Shown here: one piece after another, positions 7,825-15,672 of the stretch
How the letters are laid out: each line of letters opens with the position of its first letter
Position numbering within the stretch: position 1 is the first letter of the stretch
Assembly: GCA_947484275.1 (NCBI GenBank)
Contig: CANKOY010000001.1
Coordinates: 62,001-126,000 of the forward strand
Origin: Planctomycetota bacterium
Lineage (GTDB): Bacteria; Planctomycetota; UBA1135; GCA-002686595
Length of the DNA stretch: 64,000 nucleotides
Reading direction: 5' to 3'
Translations under genes and position numbers: made by a program
Notes under the pieces: model-generated
What the model saw: only the letters and a program-made list of their open reading frames with translations
What the model was told of the DNA's origin: nothing
Databases searched by the model: none

Positions 7825-8931
7825 CTACCCCATGGTCTCGTCGTCACGATCGCCGTCGGTGAAGTACCAGGTGCGCGGATCGCGCGCAGCCGCCACCAGC
7901 GGATGGTTCGAGTCGTGGGCGTGCAGGATGATCGTCAGGAAGTTTTCCTTGCGTGGCGCCACAAATCCGTGCGCGGCGAGTTTGCCCTGCCACCACGAAC
8001 CGTCGATGGCGGTCGCCTGGGCGATCGCCGCGCCTGCATGTTCGAGGACATCGAGACCTCCACCGATCGCCGCAGCGAGCGCTGAGTCGTCGCGGGCCAG
8101 CACGTCCACCAAGTACCCCACGGCGGAACCCTCGCGCGGCAACTGAACCACGACGTAGCCCGCGAATTCACCCTGGGCGTCGCGGACCTCAAAGGCGCGA
8201 TGCAGACGCGCTGGGCCGCGCAGGAAACGCCAGTCGAGGTAGGACTTTTGGCGCTGGATCATGAAGGCGAACTGCTTTTCGATCACCTGCGAGAGAGCGT
8301 CCGTGTCTTTGGGGAAACCACGCTCAATCGGCGAAAGGCTGTGGCCAACAGCATGCGTGCGTGCGACGGCGCGTGCGCGCGCGGTCCTGGCGCGCGCAAA
8401 GCCAGTGCCCCAGCCCGCCAGGCGCCCCTCTTTGGCGCGCTCCGCCCGTGCGGCGGCATTGGCCGTCAGCACTGCGCTCCAGGGCCGCAAGGTCCCGACC
8501 TTCTCCCAACCCAACTCGAGGAAAATGTGCGCTGACCGGCGGTTGGGCAGGCCAAAGACCAGGGGCCAGCCCAACTGCTTGGCCTCGGCCATGACCGCGC
8601 GGTCCAACTGACTGAAAATCCCGCGCTTGCGCCAATCGGGATGGGTCATCACGTCGCCGGTCTCGCCGATCGGTGCAGCGTGCGCCCCGCGCGCCACGGC
8701 GATTCTCGCGTTGCAGGCATAGCCCGACACGCCGTCGCCGCCCTGGGTGCGCGCAAGGTAGGAGATCGACCTCCCGCAGGGATTCTCGTCGTAGCGCCAG
8801 ACCAGCCCCGCGAGATCCAGGGGCTTCTTGAAGCACGCGTTGTACAGGCGCACCTGTTCAGCGCGATCCTTCGGCCCGCAGGAGCGCAGCTCGAATTCCG
8901 TTGCCACTGGATTTGCCTCGGGGGCAGACAT
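7825..8931 (-). CDS. GNAT-type N-acetyltransferase
   Basis: This 368-residue protein carries a GNAT acetyl-CoA-binding block at about residues 85-150 (GDVMTHPDWRKRGIFSQLDR, then a β-bulge segment ending NRRSAHIFLELGWEK). A C-terminal region of about 200 residues may form a second GNAT-like half, as in Eis-type or FemAB-like enzymes. The ATG at 8931 is preferred over a longer frame that would run into the radical SAM gene. It sits between the radical SAM and deacetylase genes of the glycan cluster, so the acceptor may be an amino sugar. The exact substrate cannot be told from sequence. Confidence 0.8.
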   Translation of the reverse strand: MSAPEANPVATEFELRSCGPKDRAEQVRLYNACFKKPLDLAGLVWRYDENPCGRSISYLARTQGGDGVSGYACNARIAVARGAHAAPIGETGDVMTHPDWRKRGIFSQLDRAVMAEAKQLGWPLVFGLPNRRSAHIFLELGWEKVGTLRPWSAVLTANAAARAERAKEGRLAGWGTGFARARTARARAVARTHAVGHSLSPIERGFPKDTDALSQVIEKQFAFMIQRQKSYLDWRFLRGPARLHRAFEVRDAQGEFAGYVVVQLPREGSAVGYLVDVLARDDSALAAAIGGGLDVLEHAGAAIAQATAIDGSWWQGKLAAHGFVAPRKENFLTIILHAHDSNHPLVAAARDPRTWYFTDGDRDDETMG

Positions 8932-8989
8932 GGACCGGCATGATCGCCTCAGGGCGAGCCCGCGAACAAGCCCTGACTTGCGTCTGCCC

Positions 8990-10390
8990 TCAGGCGACGC
9001 TGTTGTGGCGCACGGGTGCGGGCACCAAGCCCACCGCGCGACCGAGGCGCTTCTTCCCGAACTGCGGGTTTTCCATGTAGTACAACGAGCGCTCCATGAA
9101 GCGCCGTGCACGCTGGGGATAGCCGTAGTACCACTTCTCGTAGGAGCGGACCATGTTCTTGCGCAGCTCCTCCAGCTCCACCTGAGTGAAGTGCTCGTGC
9201 ACGTAGGCCGAGCGATTCGAGGAGACGTAGTTCTCGCGCAAGTCGGAGACGTCGATGCTCGCCTGGTAGTTGTCCCAGGACTCAGTGCCGATCAGCGGAT
9301 TGAAGACCGAAATGCGCACGAGGTCCGGACCGGCGAGCTTGAGCACTTTCTCGGTCTCGGCGATGTCCGCGGGTGTTTCGCCCGGGCTGCCGACGATCAG
9401 GTAGACCTTGGCCCAGATCCCGGCGCGCCGCGTCATGCGCGCGGCCTCGACGATCACTTCGGGCGTCAGGTCCTTCTTGAGCACGTCGAGCATCCGCTGC
9501 GAACCCGATTCCCAGCCGTAATAGATGCGCCGGCAGCCGGCGCGGTGCATGTGCTTGAGCAGCGGATAGTCCACGCAATCGGCGCGGGTATTCGCGATCC
9601 ATTCGAACTTCAAACCGCGGCGCAAGATCTCATCGCACATCTCGTGGATGCGCTTGCGTCGCAGGGTCAAGATCTCGTCCACGAACAGGATCACGCCCGG
9701 GTTGTAGACCTTTACGATTTGCTCGAGCTCATCGACGATCATCTGCGTTGAGCGCACGCGGAATCCCCGTCCGGTCAGTTCCTTCTGGCAGAAGATGCAT
9801 TTGAAGGGGCAACCACGCGTGGTGAAAATGTATGCAAGCCGCTCGGGGTTGAACTTGAAGTAGCTCTCCATCGGCAAGAGATGGCGTGCCGGCAGCGGCA
9901 ACTCGTCGAGCTTCTTGATCAGCGGCGGCGCCGCGTTGTCGACCCACACCTGGCGATCGCGCACGCCCGCGAGTCCGGCCACGGCGGACAGATCAGCGTC
10001 CCGGCCGCCTTCGAGGGCTTCAAGGAACTGCGGCAGGGTCTCCTCGGCCTCGCCCTTGAGCACGTAATCGAAGTGCCCGCTATCGAGGAAGATCCCCTGG
10101 TCCACGGACGCGTGAGGCCCGCCCATGACCGTGATCTTGCCTTTCTCCTTGGCGTACTTGGCCCAGGCGATCGCACGGCGGATGTTGGGCGTCAGCGCCC
10201 CAAAACCGATCACGTCGTTGCGCTCGATAGCGGCCTTCATCTCCTGGTCGGTGACGATGCGCTCGTCGAGGCACTCCACCGGGATGTTTCGCTTCTCGAG
10301 GCTGGCGCCGAGGTATGCGATGCCCAGGATCATGGCCAGGGGATCCTCCTGGACGTGGGGCTTGACGTAGGTGATCAGTGTCTTGCGCAT
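8990..10390 (-). CDS. B12-binding radical SAM protein
   Basis: This 466-residue protein has an N-terminal cobalamin-binding fold (about residues 1-130, with GFGALTPN and VMGGPHAS) and then a radical SAM barrel. The cluster ligands C194, C198 and C201 lie in RGCPFKCIFCQK. The typical LPLPARHLLP linker joins the two. Such class B enzymes perform difficult methylations or rearrangements using SAM, a 4Fe-4S cluster and B12. The ATG at 10390 is chosen because the conserved fold starts there. The gene stands between the main glycan operon and the GNAT/deacetylase pair, separated from the upstream glycosyltransferase by 224 bp. A 12-base perfect palindrome lies in that gap. It may modify a sugar or lipid carrier. 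The substrate is unknown. Confidence 0.88.
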   Translation of the reverse strand: MRKTLITYVKPHVQEDPLAMILGIAYLGASLEKRNIPVECLDERIVTDQEMKAAIERNDVIGFGALTPNIRRAIAWAKYAKEKGKITVMGGPHASVDQGIFLDSGHFDYVLKGEAEETLPQFLEALEGGRDADLSAVAGLAGVRDRQVWVDNAAPPLIKKLDELPLPARHLLPMESYFKFNPERLAYIFTTRGCPFKCIFCQKELTGRGFRVRSTQMIVDELEQIVKVYNPGVILFVDEILTLRRKRIHEMCDEILRRGLKFEWIANTRADCVDYPLLKHMHRAGCRRIYYGWESGSQRMLDVLKKDLTPEVIVEAARMTRRAGIWAKVYLIVGSPGETPADIAETEKVLKLAGPDLVRISVFNPLIGTESWDNYQASIDVSDLRENYVSSNRSAYVHEHFTQVELEELRKNMVRSYEKWYYGYPQRARRFMERSLYYMENPQFGKKRLGRAVGLVPAPVRHNSVA

Positions 10391-10506
10391 CGCGGTGTGT
10401 GTCTCGATGTTGGAGCGGCGTCGCGGGCCCGAGGAGGCGAGATCAGGAGCTGCCAGGGCCACGGGCGAGGAGGTTTGTAACTCTACCGTACACGGGAGGA
10501 TGCGGC

Positions 10507-10518
10507 AACCGATCGGTT
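10507..10518. promoter_or_regulatory. perfect 12 bp palindrome upstream of the radical SAM gene
   Basis: AACCGATCGGTT is a perfect palindrome 117 bp before the radical SAM start, in the 224 bp gap after the glycosyltransferase gene. It could be an operator for a dimeric regulator. No regulator gene is adjacent, so this is only a candidate. Confidence 0.25.
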
Positions 10519-10614
10519 TGGGCCAAGCCCCTGTAACCGGCGCAGGAAACGGCATTACAGGCGCTTCCGACGTGGCCCGACCCTAGCGGTATCGGCACTC
10601 CCGGGGGCCCCGAC

Positions 10615-11910
10615 TCAACCCCTGATCGGATCCCTGATGCCCGAACGCATCGCTGCGCTGCCCCGCGCCGACTCGTACTCTTCGAGGAACTCAGCGGTCA
10701 GGCGCTCAATCGAAAATTTGTGCTCCAGACGGCGCCTCCCGGCCCGCCCCAGGCGGGCAGCGAGCGAGGAGTCGGAGAGCAGGCGTGCCACAAAGCCCGC
10801 GAATTCCGCCACGTCGAAGGGGTTGGCTATGAAGCCCGTGACTCCGTGCTCGACCACCTCGCGACTGCCGCCAAAGGTGGTCGCGACCACGGGCTTGGAA
10901 TGCTCCATCGCCTCCAGGTTCACCAAGCCGAAGGTGTCGAAGCAGATTGAAGGCGTCACGAACACATCAGTGGCCGCGTAGGCACAGGCCAGCTCTTCGC
11001 CATCGAGCCAACCTGTGGGAACGATGCGGTCCGAAACTCCCGCGGCTAAGGCCAGAGCGCGAAACTCGTTCTCGTAGGCCTCGCGCTTGCCCATGACGAT
11101 CAGGCGCAGGTCGGGGAATTGTCCGCCAAGCTCCGCAAGCACCGCGAACAACTGAGCCACGCCCTTCTGCTCGTGCAGTCGCCCGGCCATGGCAATCACC
11201 TGGCGGCCCGCGAGGCCGAATTTCCGTCGGAAGGACTCGACCGCCGCGGCCGAGGGCAGAGTCGGCTGACGCTGGATCGCATTGTGGATGGTGCGATCCA
11301 CGCGAATGCCATTGGAGCGAATCGCGAGCCCGAGTTCGTCGCTGACCACCGTGAAGCGATCCACGTCGCGCTCCAACACGGCGCGAATGCTCGCGTTGCG
11401 CCAGGGGTTGTAGCGCAGGCGTTGGCAAGGAATGCACTTCTGCCAATCGGCTCGGTAGTCGCGCAGGAGACCGCCATTTTCGGCGCCCCCATGGAAGCAC
11501 GTGAGCTTCTGATAGCAGAAGGTCATCACGTCGTGGGCCGTGAACACCACGCCCGCACCCGCAGCGCGCGCCTGTCCAAGGGCGGCGTAGGAAAGGTGCG
11601 TGTGCAACAGGTGGCTGTGCACAACGTCAGGCTTGAATTCCGCGAGCACGCGCGCGAGCGGCGCCGTAACGGCCGGATTGTCCAGGCTGCGGAACGAGCG
11701 AAAGCGCAGGTTGTAGTCCGAGTGGATCTTCCACGTGGCGCAGCCTTCGATGCTCCCCCACTCACGGCTAGCCTCGGAAGGCGACTGAACCGCGGTTACG
11801 AGCGCAGTTTCATGACCCAGGCCGCGCAGGCACGTCGCCTCCTGATACATCTGCCTGATCGACGATCCGATGCGCGGATCCGACAGGTCGTTGAGGAACA
11901 GAATGCGCAT
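10615..11910 (-). CDS. glycosyltransferase, GT4 family
   Basis: This 431-residue GT-B fold enzyme is a GT4-type retaining glycosyltransferase. The N-terminal domain starts MRILFLNDLSDP and contains HSHLLHTHLSY. The donor-binding domain holds GRLHEQKGV and the family block DTFGLVNLEAMEHSKPVVAT. A cysteine-rich stretch (CFHGG ... CIPCQRLRYN) near residues 145-170 may bind zinc, as in several O-antigen GT4 enzymes. The ATG at 11910 overlaps the flippase stop by one base (TGATG). It is the last gene of the contiguous glycan operon. The sugars are unknown. Confidence 0.88.
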   Translation of the reverse strand: MRILFLNDLSDPRIGSSIRQMYQEATCLRGLGHETALVTAVQSPSEASREWGSIEGCATWKIHSDYNLRFRSFRSLDNPAVTAPLARVLAEFKPDVVHSHLLHTHLSYAALGQARAAGAGVVFTAHDVMTFCYQKLTCFHGGAENGGLLRDYRADWQKCIPCQRLRYNPWRNASIRAVLERDVDRFTVVSDELGLAIRSNGIRVDRTIHNAIQRQPTLPSAAAVESFRRKFGLAGRQVIAMAGRLHEQKGVAQLFAVLAELGGQFPDLRLIVMGKREAYENEFRALALAAGVSDRIVPTGWLDGEELACAYAATDVFVTPSICFDTFGLVNLEAMEHSKPVVATTFGGSREVVEHGVTGFIANPFDVAEFAGFVARLLSDSSLAARLGRAGRRRLEHKFSIERLTAEFLEEYESARGSAAMRSGIRDPIRG

Positions 11911-13253
11911 CAGGCGAGTGATCTTGTCCGCGCGGCGCGCCGGAACCACCAGGCGATGTAGCCAAAGTGCACCAGCACCCAGGACATGTAGAACGACAAA
12001 CCCCAGATCGCGCCGGTCTCCGGATCGTGGCGCACGAGGAACACGTTGACTGGGATGGTGACCATGCAGCCGACGATGGTCAGCACGATGCTGGCACGCA
12101 TTTGGTCAGTGACAAAATAGAACGCCTCCAAGCCCACCGCGAAGGCCATGGGCACGTACCCGAATGCCAGGATCGACGCGACGATGAAGACCGGGCGCCG
12201 GTAGTCCTCAGGATAGAAGCGATCTACGATCCAGGGCACGCAGGGCAGCAGGGCAAGGATCCCCAGGGCAACCAGGCCGCCGCCGATCAGGGAACTGCGC
12301 AGGAACAGCCGCGCGAAGCCGCGGACATCGCCTCGGCCGCGCCGCTCGGCCAGTGCCGGCAGCATCGTGCGCGAAAGTCCCTGCAGGAAGGTCATCGGCA
12401 CGTCCATGATGCGCTGGGCGATCTGAAAGTACGCGACCCAGGACATGCCCGCCGCGCTGCCGATCAGCAGGCGCGGCAGGGACTTGAGGAAGATCGAACT
12501 GATGTTCTTGACGAATCCGACCTTGATCGCGAGCGGGATGCCACGGCGCAGGGGAATTTCGCGCGCGTGACTCCAGACTTCACGCAAGGGAGGCAGGAAG
12601 CTGCCGCCATCGGCGCGCGCCTCGCGATAGATCTCGATCGACACGAACAGGCCCAGGATGCGCGAGACGATTTCGCCGAAAATCGCGCCCTCGACGCTGC
12701 CGGTGACCACGGCGCCCACGGTGACCAGAAACACCCGGCCCAATTCCTGGGACGTTTCCATCTGGGCCAGGGGCAGCATGCGCCGCGTGCCCTGTAAGGC
12801 GACAAACACAACGGAGCGCGGGGTGTCGATCATGGGCCACAAGGTCAGCCACCAAGCCCACCAGCCGACCTGCGCACTGTCGAACCAGAGCTCGCCCGCC
12901 CAGGGCAGCAAGAAAAACCCGCCGATGATCAGCAGCAGATTGAACAGCACGTAGACCTTGGCGACAAAGGCCAGCCACGCGGCCACCTTCCCCGGCATGT
13001 TGCGCGCGGTGGCCGACGCCACCTGCCCAACCGTCGATTGAATGACGCCAACCGAAATCAGGTTGTAGATCAGGCTCTGCAGCATCACGGCCACGCCCAG
13101 GGCGCCTTGGCCGGCTGAGCCCAGCAGGAACGCGAGCACCATCGACGAAACCAGCTGACTGCCCTGGTTGATCATGCCCGAGACCTGCAAGGTCGCGACA
13201 TCGCGCACGAACTTGCCGCGAACTAGCGATCCAAGCTTGCCGCGCAGTTTCAA
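11910..13253 (-). CDS. Wzx-type oligosaccharide flippase (MOP superfamily)
   Basis: This 447-residue polytopic membrane protein has about 12-14 hydrophobic helices, the size and pattern of MATE/Wzx-like lipid-linked oligosaccharide flippases. It would move the undecaprenyl-linked repeat unit across the inner membrane. The N-terminus (LVRGKFVRDVATLQVSGMIN) is typical of these proteins. The TTG start at 13253 is supported by a strong GGGGGAG site five bases upstream, and it overlaps the upstream glycosyltransferase stop by four bases. Its presence shows that the cluster uses the flippase route and not an ABC exporter. Confidence 0.88.
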   Translation of the reverse strand: MKLRGKLGSLVRGKFVRDVATLQVSGMINQGSQLVSSMVLAFLLGSAGQGALGVAVMLQSLIYNLISVGVIQSTVGQVASATARNMPGKVAAWLAFVAKVYVLFNLLLIIGGFFLLPWAGELWFDSAQVGWWAWWLTLWPMIDTPRSVVFVALQGTRRMLPLAQMETSQELGRVFLVTVGAVVTGSVEGAIFGEIVSRILGLFVSIEIYREARADGGSFLPPLREVWSHAREIPLRRGIPLAIKVGFVKNISSIFLKSLPRLLIGSAAGMSWVAYFQIAQRIMDVPMTFLQGLSRTMLPALAERRGRGDVRGFARLFLRSSLIGGGLVALGILALLPCVPWIVDRFYPEDYRRPVFIVASILAFGYVPMAFAVGLEAFYFVTDQMRASIVLTIVGCMVTIPVNVFLVRHDPETGAIWGLSFYMSWVLVHFGYIAWWFRRAARTRSLA

Positions 13254-14425
13254 CCTCGCTCCCCCATGGCGCGGCGGTACAGCTCGAGCACTCGTCGCGC
13301 ATTCTCCTCCCAGGGAGATCGCCGTGCGTGTTCGCGACCCTGAACCCCAAAGCGCGTGCGCAGGCTCTCGTCACCCAAGATCTCGCCCAGTGCCGCCGCT
13401 ACGGAGTTGGCGTCCTGAGGCACAAGCCGGCCCGTGATTCCGTCCACGATTGCGTCCTCAGCCCCGCAGTCCAAGGTGCCGATCGAGGGGATTCCTGCCG
13501 CGGCGGCTTCCAAGTAGACGATGCCAAAACCCTCGAAGCCTCCGCCCTCGGCAGTGACTGGCGTGTGCAGAAAAAGGCGCGCGCGCTGCAACAGGTCGAT
13601 CTTCTCGTCTTCGCTGATATTGCCCAGAAAATGAACGCGCTGTTCCATGCCGGCCGCGGCGGCCATGGCCCGCAGGTTCCGGTGGTACTCGTCGGCCGAA
13701 CTCTTGCCGACGATGAAGTGCTGCAAGTCAGGAAAGCGCGCAGCCGCCTGAATCCAGCCGGCCAGTGCCAAATGATGGCCCTTGCGCTCCTTGAGCTCGC
13801 CGATCCCCAGGGTGTACGACAGTCCGTGCCAGGGACGTGGCCCGCCGAGGTCCCGCGGCTGGACGTAGTGCTCGGACTGCACCGCATTGGGGATCACCAC
13901 CCAGCCACCGCGCGGGCGATCCTGCGGTGCGAGCAACTGTTCCAGTCGGCGCGCTGTGTAGCGGCTGACGGACACCAAGCCAAACAACCGGCGGTACATC
14001 CAACGCGCTCGCGCGGCGTGGCGCCGGTCGAGCAGCGGTTGCACGGAATAGGTGCCGTGGGCAGTGGCGATGCAGGGCACGCGCGCCAGTCGCGCGCCGA
14101 TGGCGCCCGCGAAATTGTGCGGGTAGTCCTTGATTGCGTGCACCAGATCGGCCCGGCGCGCAGCGCGGTACACATTCCACGCGCCGCTCGCCAAGCTCCC
14201 CCAGAACTTTGGAGCGGACATGTTGAAGAAGTAATCGGGCGGCAGGCCAATGCGCACTTTCCAATGCGCGGGCACTGCCGATGATGTCGGCCGGTGCTTG
14301 CGTGCCAGGAGAATCTCCACCTCAAGTCCAGGCTCGAGTTCCTCGAGGGCGGCGATCAAACGCATGCAATAGCGTCCAACTCCGTCCAAGTCGGAAAGCG
14401 AGTCAGTAAGGAACAGAACGCGCAT
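13250..14425 (-). CDS. glycosyltransferase, GT4 family
   Basis: This 391-residue GT-B enzyme starts MRVLFLTDSLSDLDGVGRY, a donor-domain nucleotide-binding opening seen in many GT4 enzymes. The acceptor domain has DLVHAIKDYPHN. The C-terminal domain carries GIGELKERKGH and EGFGIVYLEAAAAGIPSIGT, the conserved E-x7-E type block. The ATG at 14425 is chosen over a longer frame that runs into the next gene. Its stop overlaps the flippase start. The donor and acceptor sugars cannot be told. Confidence 0.87.
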   Translation of the reverse strand: MRVLFLTDSLSDLDGVGRYCMRLIAALEELEPGLEVEILLARKHRPTSSAVPAHWKVRIGLPPDYFFNMSAPKFWGSLASGAWNVYRAARRADLVHAIKDYPHNFAGAIGARLARVPCIATAHGTYSVQPLLDRRHAARARWMYRRLFGLVSVSRYTARRLEQLLAPQDRPRGGWVVIPNAVQSEHYVQPRDLGGPRPWHGLSYTLGIGELKERKGHHLALAGWIQAAARFPDLQHFIVGKSSADEYHRNLRAMAAAAGMEQRVHFLGNISEDEKIDLLQRARLFLHTPVTAEGGGFEGFGIVYLEAAAAGIPSIGTLDCGAEDAIVDGITGRLVPQDANSVAAALGEILGDESLRTRFGVQGREHARRSPWEENARRVLELYRRAMGERG

Positions 14426-14447
14426 CGAAGACTTGGAATGATCGCCC

Positions 14448-15662
14448 TCAGGCGCGGGCGGAGCAACCGCGCTCTCGCGCCCAATCCAAAATGCGCACTG
14501 CCCGCGCGTCCCAGGTGCAGCCCGCCGCGCGCGCCAGCGCTCCCTCGCGAAGCTTGGCGCGCAAGCCCGCGTCCCCGAGCAGGCGTGCGACGCCACGCGC
14601 CAAAGTGCTGGCATCATCGGGCGACACCAGCCAGGCGTCGTCCCCGTGGGTCAAGATCTCGCGCAGGGAGGGCAAGTCACTGGCCACGAGGGGCAGGCCA
14701 GCGGCCAGGGCTTCGAACACCTTGAGCGGAGAGGTGTAGCGCGAGCTAATGGCGGGCTGCGATCGGTTGGGCACGACGCCGACGTCCGCCGCCGCCAAAT
14801 ACAGTGGCACGCGGTCGGGAGCCTGAAAGCCGTCGATGCGCACGTTGGCCTGGCCCGCGGCGCGCTCGCGCAGGCGCGCCACGTCCGCGTCCATGCCGCC
14901 GGCGATCACGATCTGGGCCAAGGGCAATTCGCGCGCGGCATCCACGAGCAAATCGACACCCTTCCATTGCAGCAGCCCGCCGGTGTAGACCACCACGGGT
15001 CCCTCCGCAGGCAAGTTCAAGGCCGCGCGCGCCGCCCGCGGAGTCAGGGGATTGGCAAAGCGCGCCGGCTCGATCGCGTCGTGCTCGACCAGCACGCTTT
15101 CGGCGGCCAGCCCAAGCTGCAGCAAGTCATCGCGCACGCCGCCTGAGATCGCCACGGTGCCCAGGGCCTTGCGCGCTGTCTCCAACAGCCAACGCCGCCG
15201 GAGGGAGCCCTGGGGAACGCGGTGGATCTCCAACAAGAAGTCCCGCCGTCCCGCGCGCGCGAGGATGCGGCCGGACTCGATTTCGCGCGTGAGCACCAGC
15301 GCCCGCGGAAAGTCCTTCAGGACCATACGAGCGGCTGAACTGGAAAAGCTCATTTCCTGCAGGCGCGAGGGCCAAAACTGCAGCGCCGTGGGCACGGAAT
15401 CGATCAGATCCACGCACCCCGCTCGCAACACCGCAGGCCGCGGTCCGGGCGCGACTCCGTAGTAGTCGAACAAGTCGATCCCCACTGGCAACGGAGCGGT
15501 CTTGCGTCGGTGCGCAGCGATCAAGGTCGTCGCCACGCCTGCGCGCGCAAAGGCAGCACTGGACTGCACCACCTGCAGCGCCTGCGCGCGTTGGGAAGGC
15601 AGGCGCGTGTTCGCAATCAACACTAGGGCGCGCTCGTCACCCACGGGCGTTGAGCCATCCAC
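14448..15662 (-). CDS. glycosyltransferase, GT4 family
   Basis: This protein of about 404 residues has a GT4-type C-terminal domain (VVYTGGLLQWKGVDLLVDA, then TSPLKVFEALAAGLPLVAS). The N-terminal half includes LVLIANTRLPSQRAQALQ, an opening used by GT4 enzymes. The start is uncertain: GTG at 15662 follows the sulfatase-like stop by ten bases, another GTG lies twelve codons further in, and longer frames would overlap the upstream gene. None has a strong ribosome binding site. It lies 22 bases before the next glycosyltransferase in the operon. Confidence 0.82.
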   Translation of the reverse strand: MDGSTPVGDERALVLIANTRLPSQRAQALQVVQSSAAFARAGVATTLIAAHRRKTAPLPVGIDLFDYYGVAPGPRPAVLRAGCVDLIDSVPTALQFWPSRLQEMSFSSSAARMVLKDFPRALVLTREIESGRILARAGRRDFLLEIHRVPQGSLRRRWLLETARKALGTVAISGGVRDDLLQLGLAAESVLVEHDAIEPARFANPLTPRAARAALNLPAEGPVVVYTGGLLQWKGVDLLVDAARELPLAQIVIAGGMDADVARLRERAAGQANVRIDGFQAPDRVPLYLAAADVGVVPNRSQPAISSRYTSPLKVFEALAAGLPLVASDLPSLREILTHGDDAWLVSPDDASTLARGVARLLGDAGLRAKLREGALARAAGCTWDARAVRILDWARERGCSARA

Positions 15663-15672
15663 GGGTCGGCAC

